Of a stretch of 64,000 bases of DNA, positions 37,867 through 46,985 are shown piece by piece (position 1 is the stretch's first letter; every line of letters begins with the position of its first letter). A program made the translations under genes and the position numbers. The notes under the pieces were generated by a model, which worked only from the letters and a program-made list of their open reading frames with translations, ran no database searches and was not told the DNA's origin. Source of the DNA: Rheinheimera pacifica (GTDB lineage: Bacteria; Pseudomonadota; Gammaproteobacteria; Enterobacterales; Alteromonadaceae); NCBI RefSeq assembly GCF_900108485.1, contig NZ_FNXF01000009.1, positions 104,759 to 168,758 of the forward strand, in the 5' to 3' direction.

Positions 37867-39087
37867 ATGCCCATGAATAAGCCTTCAGTCTCATCTGTAT
37901 TACCCCGGTTAACCCTGCAGGAAACCCGGGAGAAGTCGTTAAAACGGCTACACCCGTGGATTTTCTCCAAAGCAGTAAAAAGTGTCAGTGGTAATCCGGC
38001 CAATGGCCAGACGGTTGAGGTTGTCAGCAGCAAAGGTGAATGGCTGGGCTATGGTGCTTACTCTGCCGAGTCACAAATACGGGCGCGGATCTGGAGCTTT
38101 AACCCGCAAGAACAAATCGATGCCGCATTTTTTCAGCGCCGTATTGCCCGGGCCTGGCAGTTACGCACAGAGCTGTTTGATCTTAGCCACACCACGGGTT
38201 TAAGGGTGGTAGCGGCAGAATCTGACGGTTTACCCGGTGTGACCATCGATAAATACGACACCATACTGGTGTGCCAGCTGTTATCTGCCGGTGCCGATGT
38301 CTGGCGTGATGCCATAGTGCAGGCGCTGATAGCACTGTTTCCTGAGCACAGTATTTATGAACGTTCAGATGTTGATGTGCGCAAAAAAGAAGGCTTAAAA
38401 CCGGTTACCGGCTGGTTGCATTTACCGCGTGATAACGGCGAAGTCGTGATTAAAGAACACGGTATGTCGTTGCTGGTTGATGTAATGCAAGGCCATAAAA
38501 CCGGCTTTTATCTGGATCAGCGTGCCAGCCGTGCGGCAGCCAAACGTTATGCTAAAGGTAAAACGGTACTGAATTGCTTTAGCTATACCGGCACTTTTGG
38601 CGTAGCAGCACTGCAAGGTGGTGCGCAGGCAGTAACCAATGCTGATTTGTCTGATCTGGCGCTTAGTACTGCGCTGAAAAACGCTGAACTTAATCAGCTT
38701 GATCTGTCAAAAATTGATAACGTTAAATTTGACGTGTTTAAACTGCTACGCCAGTACCGTGAACAAGGTAAGCAGTTTGATATGGTGATCCTTGACCCGC
38801 CAAAATTTGCCGAAAGCAAAGCACAGTTAATGGGCGCCTGCCGCGGTTATAAAGACATTAATATGGTTGCGATGCAAATTGTAAAACCGGGCGGTTTATT
38901 GCTGACCTTCTCCTGTTCTGGCCTGATGGAAGACAGCCTGTTTCAGAAAATCGTGGCCGATGCCGCACTTGATGCCAAACGTGACTGTCTGTTTATTGAA
39001 AAACTGAGCCAGGATAGTGATCACCCGGTAGCCAGCTTTTACCCGGAAGGCAGTTATCTCAAAGGCTTAGTGTGTAAAATCTACTGA
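37867..39087 (+). CDS. rlmI: 23S rRNA m5C1962 methyltransferase RlmI-like
   Basis: A 406-residue SAM-dependent rRNA methyltransferase. An N-terminal PUA domain ([25 protein letters not shown]) precedes the Rossmann domain with motif [21 protein letters not shown], motif [15 protein letters not shown] and motif [10 protein letters not shown] carrying the catalytic Cys. The start could be ATG 37867 or the one two codons later. Divergent from the quinone oxidoreductase. Confidence 0.92.
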   Translation: MPMNKPSVSSVLPRLTLQETREKSLKRLHPWIFSKAVKSVSGNPANGQTVEVVSSKGEWLGYGAYSAESQIRARIWSFNPQEQIDAAFFQRRIARAWQLRTELFDLSHTTGLRVVAAESDGLPGVTIDKYDTILVCQLLSAGADVWRDAIVQALIALFPEHSIYERSDVDVRKKEGLKPVTGWLHLPRDNGEVVIKEHGMSLLVDVMQGHKTGFYLDQRASRAAAKRYAKGKTVLNCFSYTGTFGVAALQGGAQAVTNADLSDLALSTALKNAELNQLDLSKIDNVKFDVFKLLRQYREQGKQFDMVILDPPKFAESKAQLMGACRGYKDINMVAMQIVKPGGLLLTFSCSGLMEDSLFQKIVADAALDAKRDCLFIEKLSQDSDHPVASFYPEGSYLKGLVCKIY

Positions 39088-39157
39088 CATTAGCACTTGG
39101 GTATTAGCATAGCTTTGCGGTATGCTGACATAAAATTGTCATCATTGGAGAAACAAC

Positions 39158-39727
39158 GTGAAACTATTCGCCCTTGCCCTTGCCCTGAGCAGCAGCCTGG
39201 TTTCTGCTGCCAGCTGGCAGTTAGACAACAGCCAGTCTAGCCTACATTTTGTATCAGTAAAAAATGAAGTAGTTGCTGAAACGCATCAGTTTAAACAGTT
39301 AAGCGGCAACTGGGATGGCAGCATGGTTAACATCAGTATTCCGGTGAGCAGCCTGGACACGCTGATCCCTATTCGTAATGAGCGGATATGGCAATATGTG
39401 CTGCAAGCCGAGCAATTTGCGGCCATTACGGTATCTGCTGAGCTTAAGCAAGATGCGGTAGCAAAACTGGCAGTTCGCGACAGCATGCTGCTAGAGTTGC
39501 CTTTGCACGTTACGATAGCCACAGAAACAGTGGTGCTAAATGCCAAGCTGCGTATTACCAAACTAAGTGCCAATACACTGCAAGCGGTAACAGAAGCGCC
39601 GCTGATGCTAAACACCAGCAGCTTTAAACTCACTGACGGCGTAGCCAAATTGCAGGAGCTGGCCGGGCTGAACAGTATTGACGCCTTAGTACCGGTAAGC
39701 TTTACTGTGCGCTTTAACCAACAGTAA
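39158..39727 (+). CDS. YceI-family periplasmic lipid-binding-like protein
   Basis: A 189-residue exported protein with signal peptide MKLFALALALSSSLVSAAS. The lipocalin-like YceI pattern SWQLDNSQSSLHFVSVKNEVVAETHQF is clear at the start of the mature chain, and the barrel strands follow to PVSFTVRFNQ. YceI members bind isoprenoids in a beta-barrel. Starts with GTG at 39158 after a GGAG eight bases upstream. Confidence 0.85.
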   Translation: MKLFALALALSSSLVSAASWQLDNSQSSLHFVSVKNEVVAETHQFKQLSGNWDGSMVNISIPVSSLDTLIPIRNERIWQYVLQAEQFAAITVSAELKQDAVAKLAVRDSMLLELPLHVTIATETVVLNAKLRITKLSANTLQAVTEAPLMLNTSSFKLTDGVAKLQELAGLNSIDALVPVSFTVRFNQQ

Positions 39728-39754
39728 AAGCTCAGTTTGGCTAAGCCCTAAGGC

Positions 39755-39781
39755 AAAAAAAGCAGCTTCGGCTGCTTTTTT
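39755..39781 (+). terminator. Rho-independent terminator after yceI
   Basis: AAAAAAAGCAGC TTCG GCTGCTTTTTT: an ideal UUCG-capped stem with symmetric A and T runs, so it also serves the convergent PilZ gene. Confidence 0.9.
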
Positions 39782-39792
39782 ATTGGCTAAGT

Positions 39793-40092
39793 TTAATTTA
39801 GCTCCATAAAAGCTAAACCCAACTGATAAATATCTTCACTTTCCTGGCTACAGCGCATCACTTTTGCACTTGCATCCAGCGGCGGTATGCTGGCATTGGC
39901 AGAATCAAGCCGCACCCGGATCAAGGTACCCATTTCCAGCGGCTCATCCACTTCAATTGACATACCTGATGCACTTAAATCACGGCAAATGCCGTCTATC
40001 ACCCGTCCGGTTTCAGGATCATTAATCATCAGTTTTACGTCAGCATTGACCATCATCCTGAAATAATGCCGGTTGTCGCCTTTTGTCAGCAT
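39793..40092 (-). CDS. PilZ-domain c-di-GMP receptor-like protein
   Basis: A single-domain protein of 99 residues. The ATG at 40092 follows a strong GGGGAGG, giving MLTKGDNRHYFRMMVNADV; an upstream start at 40137 is less supported. The c-di-GMP-binding residues are recognisable: NRHYFR resembles the RxxxR arm, although one arginine looks replaced, and DLSASGMSIE matches the D/NxSxxG motif. It could respond to the GGDEF-EAL protein at 52470-55007. Confidence 0.85.
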   Translation of the reverse strand: MLTKGDNRHYFRMMVNADVKLMINDPETGRVIDGICRDLSASGMSIEVDEPLEMGTLIRVRLDSANASIPPLDASAKVMRCSQESEDIYQLGLAFMELN

Positions 40093-40173
40093 AATACCTC
40101 CCCTAACTACGTCAGGGTTAGTTATAGAACTTTCCATCGCTGGTGTAAAGTAGGCGTTAACATATCGCCGCCA

Positions 40174-43100
40174 TTACACCTTAGCTTCATTCACTGCATG
40201 CAGCACTCTTTTCACCGATACCGGATATGGCGTACCCAACTGCTGCGCATGTAAAGACACTTTCAACTCTTGCAGCATCCAGTAAATTGCCTGCACCGGC
40301 TCAGGTAATACTTTACTGCCGGCAAATTTACCTAACAGGCTATTATAACTATCAAAGGCTTTTTGATACTCGTGCATCAATAAGCGATCGCGCTGCGGAT
40401 CCACCGGCAGTTTTTCCAGCCGTTTTTGCATAGCTTGTAAGTAACGCAATATATCGTCCAGCCGCGCGGCACCATGGCCACTGACAAAGCCTTTAAAAAT
40501 AAGCTCGTTTAGCTGCTGCTTAATATCACCCTGCGACTGTACATGAGCTAAATCGACTTTGCCTTTTAAGCGCTTTTGGATGTCGTGGTACAGGGTTAAA
40601 ATTTGTTCCACTTTAAGCGCTATTGCCAGCACGCTGTCTCCCAGCTCTGCGCGTACTTTCTCTCTGAGCGCAGTAAAATCCTGCTCATTCTGTGGCAACT
40701 CGCCTTGCGCTATTAAAGCGTCAACACCGGCTGCGATGCAATCGTCTATCAGCTCCAGCACGCGGCCAAAAGGGTTAAAGTACAAACCCAGCTTGGCTTT
40801 ATTTGGTAACGATTCCTGCAGGTATTTTACCGGTGACGGAATATTGAGCAGCAATAAACGGCGCAGCCCCTGTTTGGTTGCTGCCAGCGCTTGTTGCGGG
40901 TTATCCAGCAGCTTTATCGCTACCGAGTCACGCTCGTCCACTAACGCCGGGAAGGCTTTAATTTCATAGCCGGCTTGTAATTTCACGTACTCACGCGGCA
41001 GCTGGCCAAAGCTCCACTGGGTTAACTGATCCTGCTCTATGCCCTGCTCGGCTACCTGGCTTAAGCTTTGTTGCACTTCGCCCTGTAAGCCCTGCTTTAG
41101 CAAATTCAGCGAGCGGCCCTGCTGCAAAGTAGTGCCTTTGTCATCTACCACTTTAAAATTCATTTTTAAATGCAGCGGCAGGCTGGTTAAATCCCAGGCA
41201 TCTTCCGGAATCGTTACGCCGGACATCCGCTTTAAACGCAGGGTGATAACGTCAAGTAACTTGCCTTCATCCGGGTTCAGCGTTTGCATTAATGCATCAG
41301 CATAGTTGGGTGCCGGCACAAAATTACGCCGGTATTGTTTGGGCAGTGATTTAATTAATGCCACCAGCAACTCGTGACGCAGCGCCGGGATCAGCCAGTC
41401 AAAGCCGTTATCGTCCAATTGGTTTAACAGCGCCAGCGGAATAATCACGCTGACGCCGTCGTCCGGTTCACCCGGGGCAAAATGGTATTCCAGCGGCAGG
41501 GTTAAATTGCCCTGACGCCAGGTTTCAGGGAATTTATCGGCAGTAATATCACTGGCGTCGCGGTTAAGCAGGCTATCGGGATCAAAGTTAAGAAAGGACG
41601 CATCTTCACTGCGTTTTTTCTTCCACCATTTGGCAAAATCGATACGGTTATTCGCCCACTGTGGTACACGCTGAAGATAAAACGCTGCCAGGGTGTCTTC
41701 ATCTACCAGAATATCGCGCCGGCGTGATTTTTCTTCCAACGCGGTAACATCGTCAATTAAACGCTGGTTATGCTGTAAAAAACTATCATTGGTACCCAGC
41801 TCCTGATTCACCAGCGCTTCGCGCACAAACAGCGTATGACACACTGCTGGGTCAATTTTGCTATACAGCACAGCGCGCTTGGGCACAATAACCAAGCCGT
41901 ACAAACTGACTTGCTCGTACGCAATTACCGCACCGCGCTTTTTCTCCCAGTGCGGCTCGCTGTAACTGCGAGTTACCAAATGCTCGGCCAGTGGTTCTAT
42001 CCACTCCGGTTCAATTTTGGCCAGCGTGCGGGCATACAGCTTGCTGGTTTCTACCCATTCAGCTGCCGCCACCCATTTGGGTTTACGTTTAAATAAATGG
42101 CTACCCGGAAACACATAAAACCGCGTTTGCCGCGGGCCTAAGTAATCGGCTTCTGAGTCTTTAAAACCCACCTGGCCGAGCAAGCCACTTAGCACCGCCT
42201 GGTGAATAGCCTGATAACCGGCTGTTTGCTGGTTTAGCTGATAACCCTGCTCCTGCATAAGTTGGGTAAGCTGGCCGGTAAGGTCTTGCCATTCGCGTAC
42301 CCGCAGGTAATTTAAAAACTCCTGGCGGCACAGACGGCGAAACTGGTTGTTACTTAACTGCTCTTGTTGCTCCTGCAGGTATTGCCACAACTTCAGCCAG
42401 GCAGCGAAGTCAGAATCTGGATCAGCAAAACGGGCATGGCTCTGATCGGCTTTTTGCTGTTTATCTAACGGCCGCTCACGCGGGTCCTGAATGGACAATG
42501 CAGCTGAAAGCACCAACAATTCAGTTAATGCGCCGTTGTCGGCACCAAACAGCACCATACGCGCCAGGCGCGGATCTATCGGTAAGCGCGCCAGCTTTTT
42601 ACCCAGTTCAGTAAGTTGCAGGCCCTGCTTATTACGATTTAACGGGATAGCACCCAGCTCTTCAAGCAGCTTTACACCATCGTTTACAAAGCGGCTGTCC
42701 GGCTTTTGTAAAAACGGAAAAGCTTCAATATCACCCAGCCCCAGTGCCAGCATTTGCATAATAACGGACGCCAGATTAGTGCGCAGTATTTCCGGGTCAG
42801 TAAACTCTGGCCGACCGTTAAAATCCTCTTCGCTATAAAGCCGGATACAAATACCGGCGGCTACGCGGCCACAGCGGCCTTTACGCTGGTTAGCACTGGC
42901 CTGGCTGATGGCCTCTATCGGCAGTTGTTGTACTTTAGAGCGATAGCTGTAGCGCGATAAACGCGCAGTACCGGGGTCTATTACATAACGAATACCGGGC
43001 ACTGTCAGTGAGGTTTCGGCGACATTAGTAGCCAACACGATACGCCGGCCGGCGTGACTTTGGAAAATGCGGTTTTGCTCGGCCGCGCTTAATCTGGCAT

Positions 43101-44091
43101 ACAGTGGTAACACTTCGGTATGCGGCAGTTTGAGTTTTTCCAGCGCATCGGCAGTATCGCGGATTTCACGCTCACCGTTTAAGAAAACCAGAATATCGCC
43201 CGGCGGCTCGCGGTATAACTCGTCTACCGCATCAAAAATGCCCTGCAGTTGATCGGCGTCTTTGTCGTCTTGCTCGCTTACCGGCCGGTACCGGGTTTCT
43301 ACCGGAAAAGTGCGGCCGGAGACTTCAATTACCGGCGCATTAAAAAAGTGCTTCGAGAAACGCTGTGGGTCAATGGTTGCTGAGGTAATAATCAGCTTGA
43401 GATCCGGCCGTTTGGGCAGCAGCTGCTTTAAGTAACCGAGTAAAAAATCGATATTCAGGCTGCGCTCGTGCGCTTCGTCAATAATTAAGGTGTCGTACTG
43501 GTTTAAAAAGCGGTCTTGCTGAATTTCGGCCAGCAAAATACCGTCGGTCATCAGTTTAACGAAAGTATTGTCGCTGGTGTGATCGCCAAATCGGATTTTA
43601 TAGCCTACCTGGTTACCCACCTGACACTGCAGCTCTTCGGCAATACGATCACAGACACTGCGCGCAGCTAAACGCCGTGGCTGGGTGTGGCCAATCATAC
43701 CGGCAACACCACGACCTAACTCGAGGCAGATTTTCGGAATTTGCGTGGTTTTACCCGAGCCGGTTTCACCGGCAATAATCACCACCTGATTGGCGGCAAT
43801 GGCGGCTTTAATGTCGTCTTTTTTTTCCGATACCGGCAGTTGTGGCGGATAGCTTACCTTGGGCAGCGCAGCCAGCCTGGCCGTGCGCTGTGCCTCAGAG
43901 CGGGCGATATCGGCAGCTATACGCGTTAATTGTGTGCTTTTTGCGTCATCTGCCAGATTTTTGCAGTTATGTAACCGGCGGCGCAGGCGAAACTGGTCTT
44001 TTAGCAGACAAGCAGGAATACGGGAAATAAGTTCGGATACAGAGATAACAGCTTCAGACAAAACAACGCCCTCGTTAACAGAGGGCGCCAT
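40174..44091 (-). CDS. hrpA: ATP-dependent RNA helicase HrpA
   Basis: A 1305-residue DEAH-box helicase, close to the length of E. coli HrpA. Walker A is AGETGSGKTTQIPK near residue 105, DEAH box IIDEAHERSLN, motif III TSATID and motif VI QRKGRCGRVAAG. HA2 and OB-fold follow, then the large DUF3418 C-terminal region. HrpA resolves stalled ribosomes and structured mRNAs in E. coli. A short palindrome (GCCCTC/GAGGGC) lies across the first codons. Confidence 0.96.
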   Translation of the reverse strand: MAPSVNEGVVLSEAVISVSELISRIPACLLKDQFRLRRRLHNCKNLADDAKSTQLTRIAADIARSEAQRTARLAALPKVSYPPQLPVSEKKDDIKAAIAANQVVIIAGETGSGKTTQIPKICLELGRGVAGMIGHTQPRRLAARSVCDRIAEELQCQVGNQVGYKIRFGDHTSDNTFVKLMTDGILLAEIQQDRFLNQYDTLIIDEAHERSLNIDFLLGYLKQLLPKRPDLKLIITSATIDPQRFSKHFFNAPVIEVSGRTFPVETRYRPVSEQDDKDADQLQGIFDAVDELYREPPGDILVFLNGEREIRDTADALEKLKLPHTEVLPLYARLSAAEQNRIFQSHAGRRIVLATNVAETSLTVPGIRYVIDPGTARLSRYSYRSKVQQLPIEAISQASANQRKGRCGRVAAGICIRLYSEEDFNGRPEFTDPEILRTNLASVIMQMLALGLGDIEAFPFLQKPDSRFVNDGVKLLEELGAIPLNRNKQGLQLTELGKKLARLPIDPRLARMVLFGADNGALTELLVLSAALSIQDPRERPLDKQQKADQSHARFADPDSDFAAWLKLWQYLQEQQEQLSNNQFRRLCRQEFLNYLRVREWQDLTGQLTQLMQEQGYQLNQQTAGYQAIHQAVLSGLLGQVGFKDSEADYLGPRQTRFYVFPGSHLFKRKPKWVAAAEWVETSKLYARTLAKIEPEWIEPLAEHLVTRSYSEPHWEKKRGAVIAYEQVSLYGLVIVPKRAVLYSKIDPAVCHTLFVREALVNQELGTNDSFLQHNQRLIDDVTALEEKSRRRDILVDEDTLAAFYLQRVPQWANNRIDFAKWWKKKRSEDASFLNFDPDSLLNRDASDITADKFPETWRQGNLTLPLEYHFAPGEPDDGVSVIIPLALLNQLDDNGFDWLIPALRHELLVALIKSLPKQYRRNFVPAPNYADALMQTLNPDEGKLLDVITLRLKRMSGVTIPEDAWDLTSLPLHLKMNFKVVDDKGTTLQQGRSLNLLKQGLQGEVQQSLSQVAEQGIEQDQLTQWSFGQLPREYVKLQAGYEIKAFPALVDERDSVAIKLLDNPQQALAATKQGLRRLLLLNIPSPVKYLQESLPNKAKLGLYFNPFGRVLELIDDCIAAGVDALIAQGELPQNEQDFTALREKVRAELGDSVLAIALKVEQILTLYHDIQKRLKGKVDLAHVQSQGDIKQQLNELIFKGFVSGHGAARLDDILRYLQAMQKRLEKLPVDPQRDRLLMHEYQKAFDSYNSLLGKFAGSKVLPEPVQAIYWMLQELKVSLHAQQLGTPYPVSVKRVLHAVNEAKV

Positions 44092-44130
44092 GCTACCAAG
44101 AGCAGCAGGTAAAAATCCAGCGCTTAAACA

Positions 44131-44550
44131 CTAACCTACCTTGCCATAATGCGAATGTAGCTCTTTATCTATGGCTCCAAGTACATCTGAGCGGGTAATA
44201 ATGCCAAGTAAATAGCCATCATCATCCACCACCGGGTACAACTTAGGTTTAGCTTTGAGCATAATTTGCGCTAAATCAATAATGCCATCATAGCCTTTTA
44301 CCGTTAACACAGCCGGGTTCATCACGTCAGCCACTCTTGACGCCTGCTGATCATGATAAGTAGACATCAGCATGCGTTGCAGGCAATCCTGCTCTGAGAT
44401 AAAACCGACTATTTTACGCTGTTCATCAATAACAGGCCCACCGGTTTGCCGCCCTTTAATCAGGCGGGCTACTGCCATTTCTACCGGCATATCAGCAGTA
44501 AACGTAACCGGATACCGGTTCATATAATCTGCCACTTTTAGTAAATCCAT
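44131..44550 (-). CDS. Tandem CBS-domain protein
   Basis: A 139-residue protein with one CBS pair (Bateman module): YMNRYPVTFTADMPVEMAVARLIKGRQTGGPVID and VMNPAVLTVKGYDGIIDLAQIMLKAKPKLYPVVDDDGYLLGIITRSDVL. Such stand-alone modules bind adenine nucleotides or c-di-AMP-type ligands and regulate partners. No effector domain is attached, so its partner is unknown. Confidence 0.88.
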   Translation of the reverse strand: MDLLKVADYMNRYPVTFTADMPVEMAVARLIKGRQTGGPVIDEQRKIVGFISEQDCLQRMLMSTYHDQQASRVADVMNPAVLTVKGYDGIIDLAQIMLKAKPKLYPVVDDDGYLLGIITRSDVLGAIDKELHSHYGKVG

Positions 44551-44625
44551 GCTTCCCCCTGCACTGTATTGCTGAGCATCAGGCTCTTGTTAAGATTAGC
44601 CGAATTTAGCCGCTTTGCTGCAAAA

Positions 44626-45627
44626 TCAGCTTTTAGCAGCAAAGATTTCGCTGATAACCTGGCCGCCTTCGGCTTTAAGTGCGCGGTACATACCTTCAGT
44701 GTTAAAGGTCCAGCTTAACTGCCCTTTGCTATCGACCACGATAACGCCGCCATCACCGCCAACAGCTTTCAGTTCGGCCATAACTTCTTTTGCTGCCACG
44801 GCGGCCGTTTTTTTCTGGTATTTCACTCTGGCACAAATATCACTGGCTACCTGATAGCGGATAAAAAACTCGCCATGGCCGGTGGCTGATACAGCACAGC
44901 TTTTATTATCGGCAAAGTTACCGGCACCAATAACGGGCGCATCACCAATACGGCCGTAACGTTTGGCAGTCATACCGCCGGTTGAGGTGGCTGCTGCTAA
45001 ATTGCCTTTGCGATCTATTGCAACAGCCCCCACTGTGCCCATTTTCCAGGCCGGATCATAAGGTACTGCCGCCTGATGCGGCTGCGGCGCTATCGCTTGT
45101 TTTGCCCGTTTTAACGCCTCGTAGCGAAACTCTGTATTAAAATAGCTGTTATCGACTAACTCCAGTTTCTGCTGTTTGGCAAATTGCTCGGCACCTTTGC
45201 CAGACAACATGACGTGGTTTGATTTTTCCATTACTGCCCGCGCCAGCAATATCGGGTTTTTTACATTGGTGACACCGGCAACAGCCCCTGCGCTGCGATC
45301 CCGGCCATTCATAATAGAAGCATCCAGTTCGTGGCTTTCATCAAAGGTGTAAACCGCACCTTTACCGGCATTAAACAGTGGCGAATCTTCCAGTACCATT
45401 ACTGCTGCCGTTACCGCATCTAAACTGGAACCGCCGCGCTCAAGTACGGCATACCCCTGGTTTACCGCGTGGGTTAACATGGCATGGTAGGCTTGCTCCT
45501 GTGCTGGCGTCATACTGTCGCGGTTTATGGTACCGGCTCCACCGTGGATCACTATGCCTATCGGCGCTTTTGATGCCATGGCTCCGGCGGAACTTAGCAT
45601 GAGTATAATAAGCAGCAGTTGTTTCAT
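44626..45627 (-). CDS. Exported isoaspartyl peptidase / type III L-asparaginase
   Basis: A 333-residue Ntn hydrolase with a signal peptide (MKQLLLIILMLSSAGAMASK); enteric IaaA is cytoplasmic, so export is notable. The autoprocessing Thr sits in MGTVGAVAID, and the substrate-binding GNLAAATSTGGMTAKRYGRIGDAP follows. Residues VIHGGAGTINRD and ALDAVTAAVMVLEDSPLFNAGKGAV are family blocks. The ATG at 45627 has GGGGAG eight bases upstream. It probably degrades isoaspartyl dipeptides or asparagine in the periplasm. Confidence 0.93.
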   Translation of the reverse strand: MKQLLLIILMLSSAGAMASKAPIGIVIHGGAGTINRDSMTPAQEQAYHAMLTHAVNQGYAVLERGGSSLDAVTAAVMVLEDSPLFNAGKGAVYTFDESHELDASIMNGRDRSAGAVAGVTNVKNPILLARAVMEKSNHVMLSGKGAEQFAKQQKLELVDNSYFNTEFRYEALKRAKQAIAPQPHQAAVPYDPAWKMGTVGAVAIDRKGNLAAATSTGGMTAKRYGRIGDAPVIGAGNFADNKSCAVSATGHGEFFIRYQVASDICARVKYQKKTAAVAAKEVMAELKAVGGDGGVIVVDSKGQLSWTFNTEGMYRALKAEGGQVISEIFAAKS

Positions 45628-45801
45628 TGTTCTAACTCCCCGCACAGTGTGTTATCGCACCTTTGTACTTTATATCGTCCAGCGGAGCAACTATATGTAA
45701 AGCTTTCATGCCTGTTGTTGTCGTGCTTTGTTACAAAGCCACTGCGGTATTTTTACCGGCCTGAACTATATTTACCAGGAGGCAACCTGGCTGGGTGGTT
45801 T

Positions 45802-46980
45802 ATGAAGTTACCGGTGTTGATATATCCAATCGCAATAATAGTGCTGCTAAGTGGTTGCCAGTCAACTGCGCCGGCTATGCTGTTCCCACCAGAGCAACTG
45901 CTGGTGGCGCCGCAACTGAAAGGTGAAGTTACTGAGCCGGAAACAGCAGAGCAAATATTCACCCTGCCACAACACACCCGCTTTGAACTGTCACGGCTGA
46001 TTATCTCCACTCAATCAATGGAAGAGCGCACTACCAGCGTGTTGAAGTTAATTTTATCCTATGCTCAGGACGGCTTACTTTATGACAATGCCGCCACCAA
46101 AACCGCAAGTGAAACAATTGCCGCCGGGCGTGCTAACTGTCTGAGTTTGTCGATACTGGCCTACAGCATGGCAAAAGAGCTAGGCATGACGGCAGTGTTT
46201 CAGGATGTGCAGATCCCCGAATACTGGACCAGTGAGCTCAGCCAAACCTGGCTTAATGGCCATGTTAACCTGCGCCTGCAACACGGCAGAGCCTTAAGAG
46301 GAGCACCGGGCTTTGTGTTACTGGCAAAAGATATTGTGGTCGATTTTGATCCGTACAGTCTGAAGCAACAATTTCCGGAGCACGCGATTAGTGTAAATCG
46401 CATAGTTGCTATGTTTTACAACAATAAAGCAGCCGTGGCTTTTGCCAGCGGTAATAATGCTCAGGCCTATCGTTACTATCAGGCGGCGATTGAAGCGGAT
46501 GCCTATTATGCGCCAAGCTGGTCAAACCTTGGCGTGTTGTATCGTACCAACGATATGCACGATCTGGCCGAGCGCAGTTATCAGCAAAGCTTAACGCTGG
46601 ATCCAGGCTCTACCAATACGCTGGCTAACCTGGCCTATTTGTACCGCCAACGTGGTGAAACAGCCAAAGCTGAACCGCTGGAAAGACGCGTGATGCTTAA
46701 ACGACGCACCAACCCTTATTACCACCTGATGCTGGGAAACGAAGCATACAAAGGGCAAAGTTACGACACTGCCATTGCCCACTATGAAAAAGCCGTAGCG
46801 CTGGATAATAAAAACCATGAAGCCTACTTTGGTTTGGCCAGAAGTTACTACGCCATGCAAAATAACCAGCAGGCAGCCAGTTATATGCTAAAAGCAACAC
46901 GCAATGCCCCTTCGGGTTATGATCAACAGCGCTACCGGCATAAACTGGCGGTGTTAAATCAGCTTAGCAGCGCTTATTAG
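45802..46980 (+). CDS. TPR-repeat lipoprotein with a transglutaminase-like core
   Basis: A 392-residue lipoprotein: MKLPVLIYPIAIIVLLSGCQS has a lipobox ending LSGC. A central segment AGRANCLSLSILAYSMAKELGMTAVFQDV followed by GHVNLRL resembles the Cys and His parts of transglutaminase-like folds. From about residue 215 the protein carries four to five TPR motifs (AYRYYQAAIEADAYYAPSWSNLGVLY, AERSYQQSLTLDPGSTNTLANLAYLY, TAIAHYEKAVALDNKNHEAYFGLARSY). The start is uncertain, as AGGAGG lies 19 bases before the ATG and 4 bases before an in-frame CTG. I do not know a named ortholog. Confidence 0.75.
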   Translation: MKLPVLIYPIAIIVLLSGCQSTAPAMLFPPEQLLVAPQLKGEVTEPETAEQIFTLPQHTRFELSRLIISTQSMEERTTSVLKLILSYAQDGLLYDNAATKTASETIAAGRANCLSLSILAYSMAKELGMTAVFQDVQIPEYWTSELSQTWLNGHVNLRLQHGRALRGAPGFVLLAKDIVVDFDPYSLKQQFPEHAISVNRIVAMFYNNKAAVAFASGNNAQAYRYYQAAIEADAYYAPSWSNLGVLYRTNDMHDLAERSYQQSLTLDPGSTNTLANLAYLYRQRGETAKAEPLERRVMLKRRTNPYYHLMLGNEAYKGQSYDTAIAHYEKAVALDNKNHEAYFGLARSYYAMQNNQQAASYMLKATRNAPSGYDQQRYRHKLAVLNQLSSAY

Positions 46981-46985
46981 CAAAC

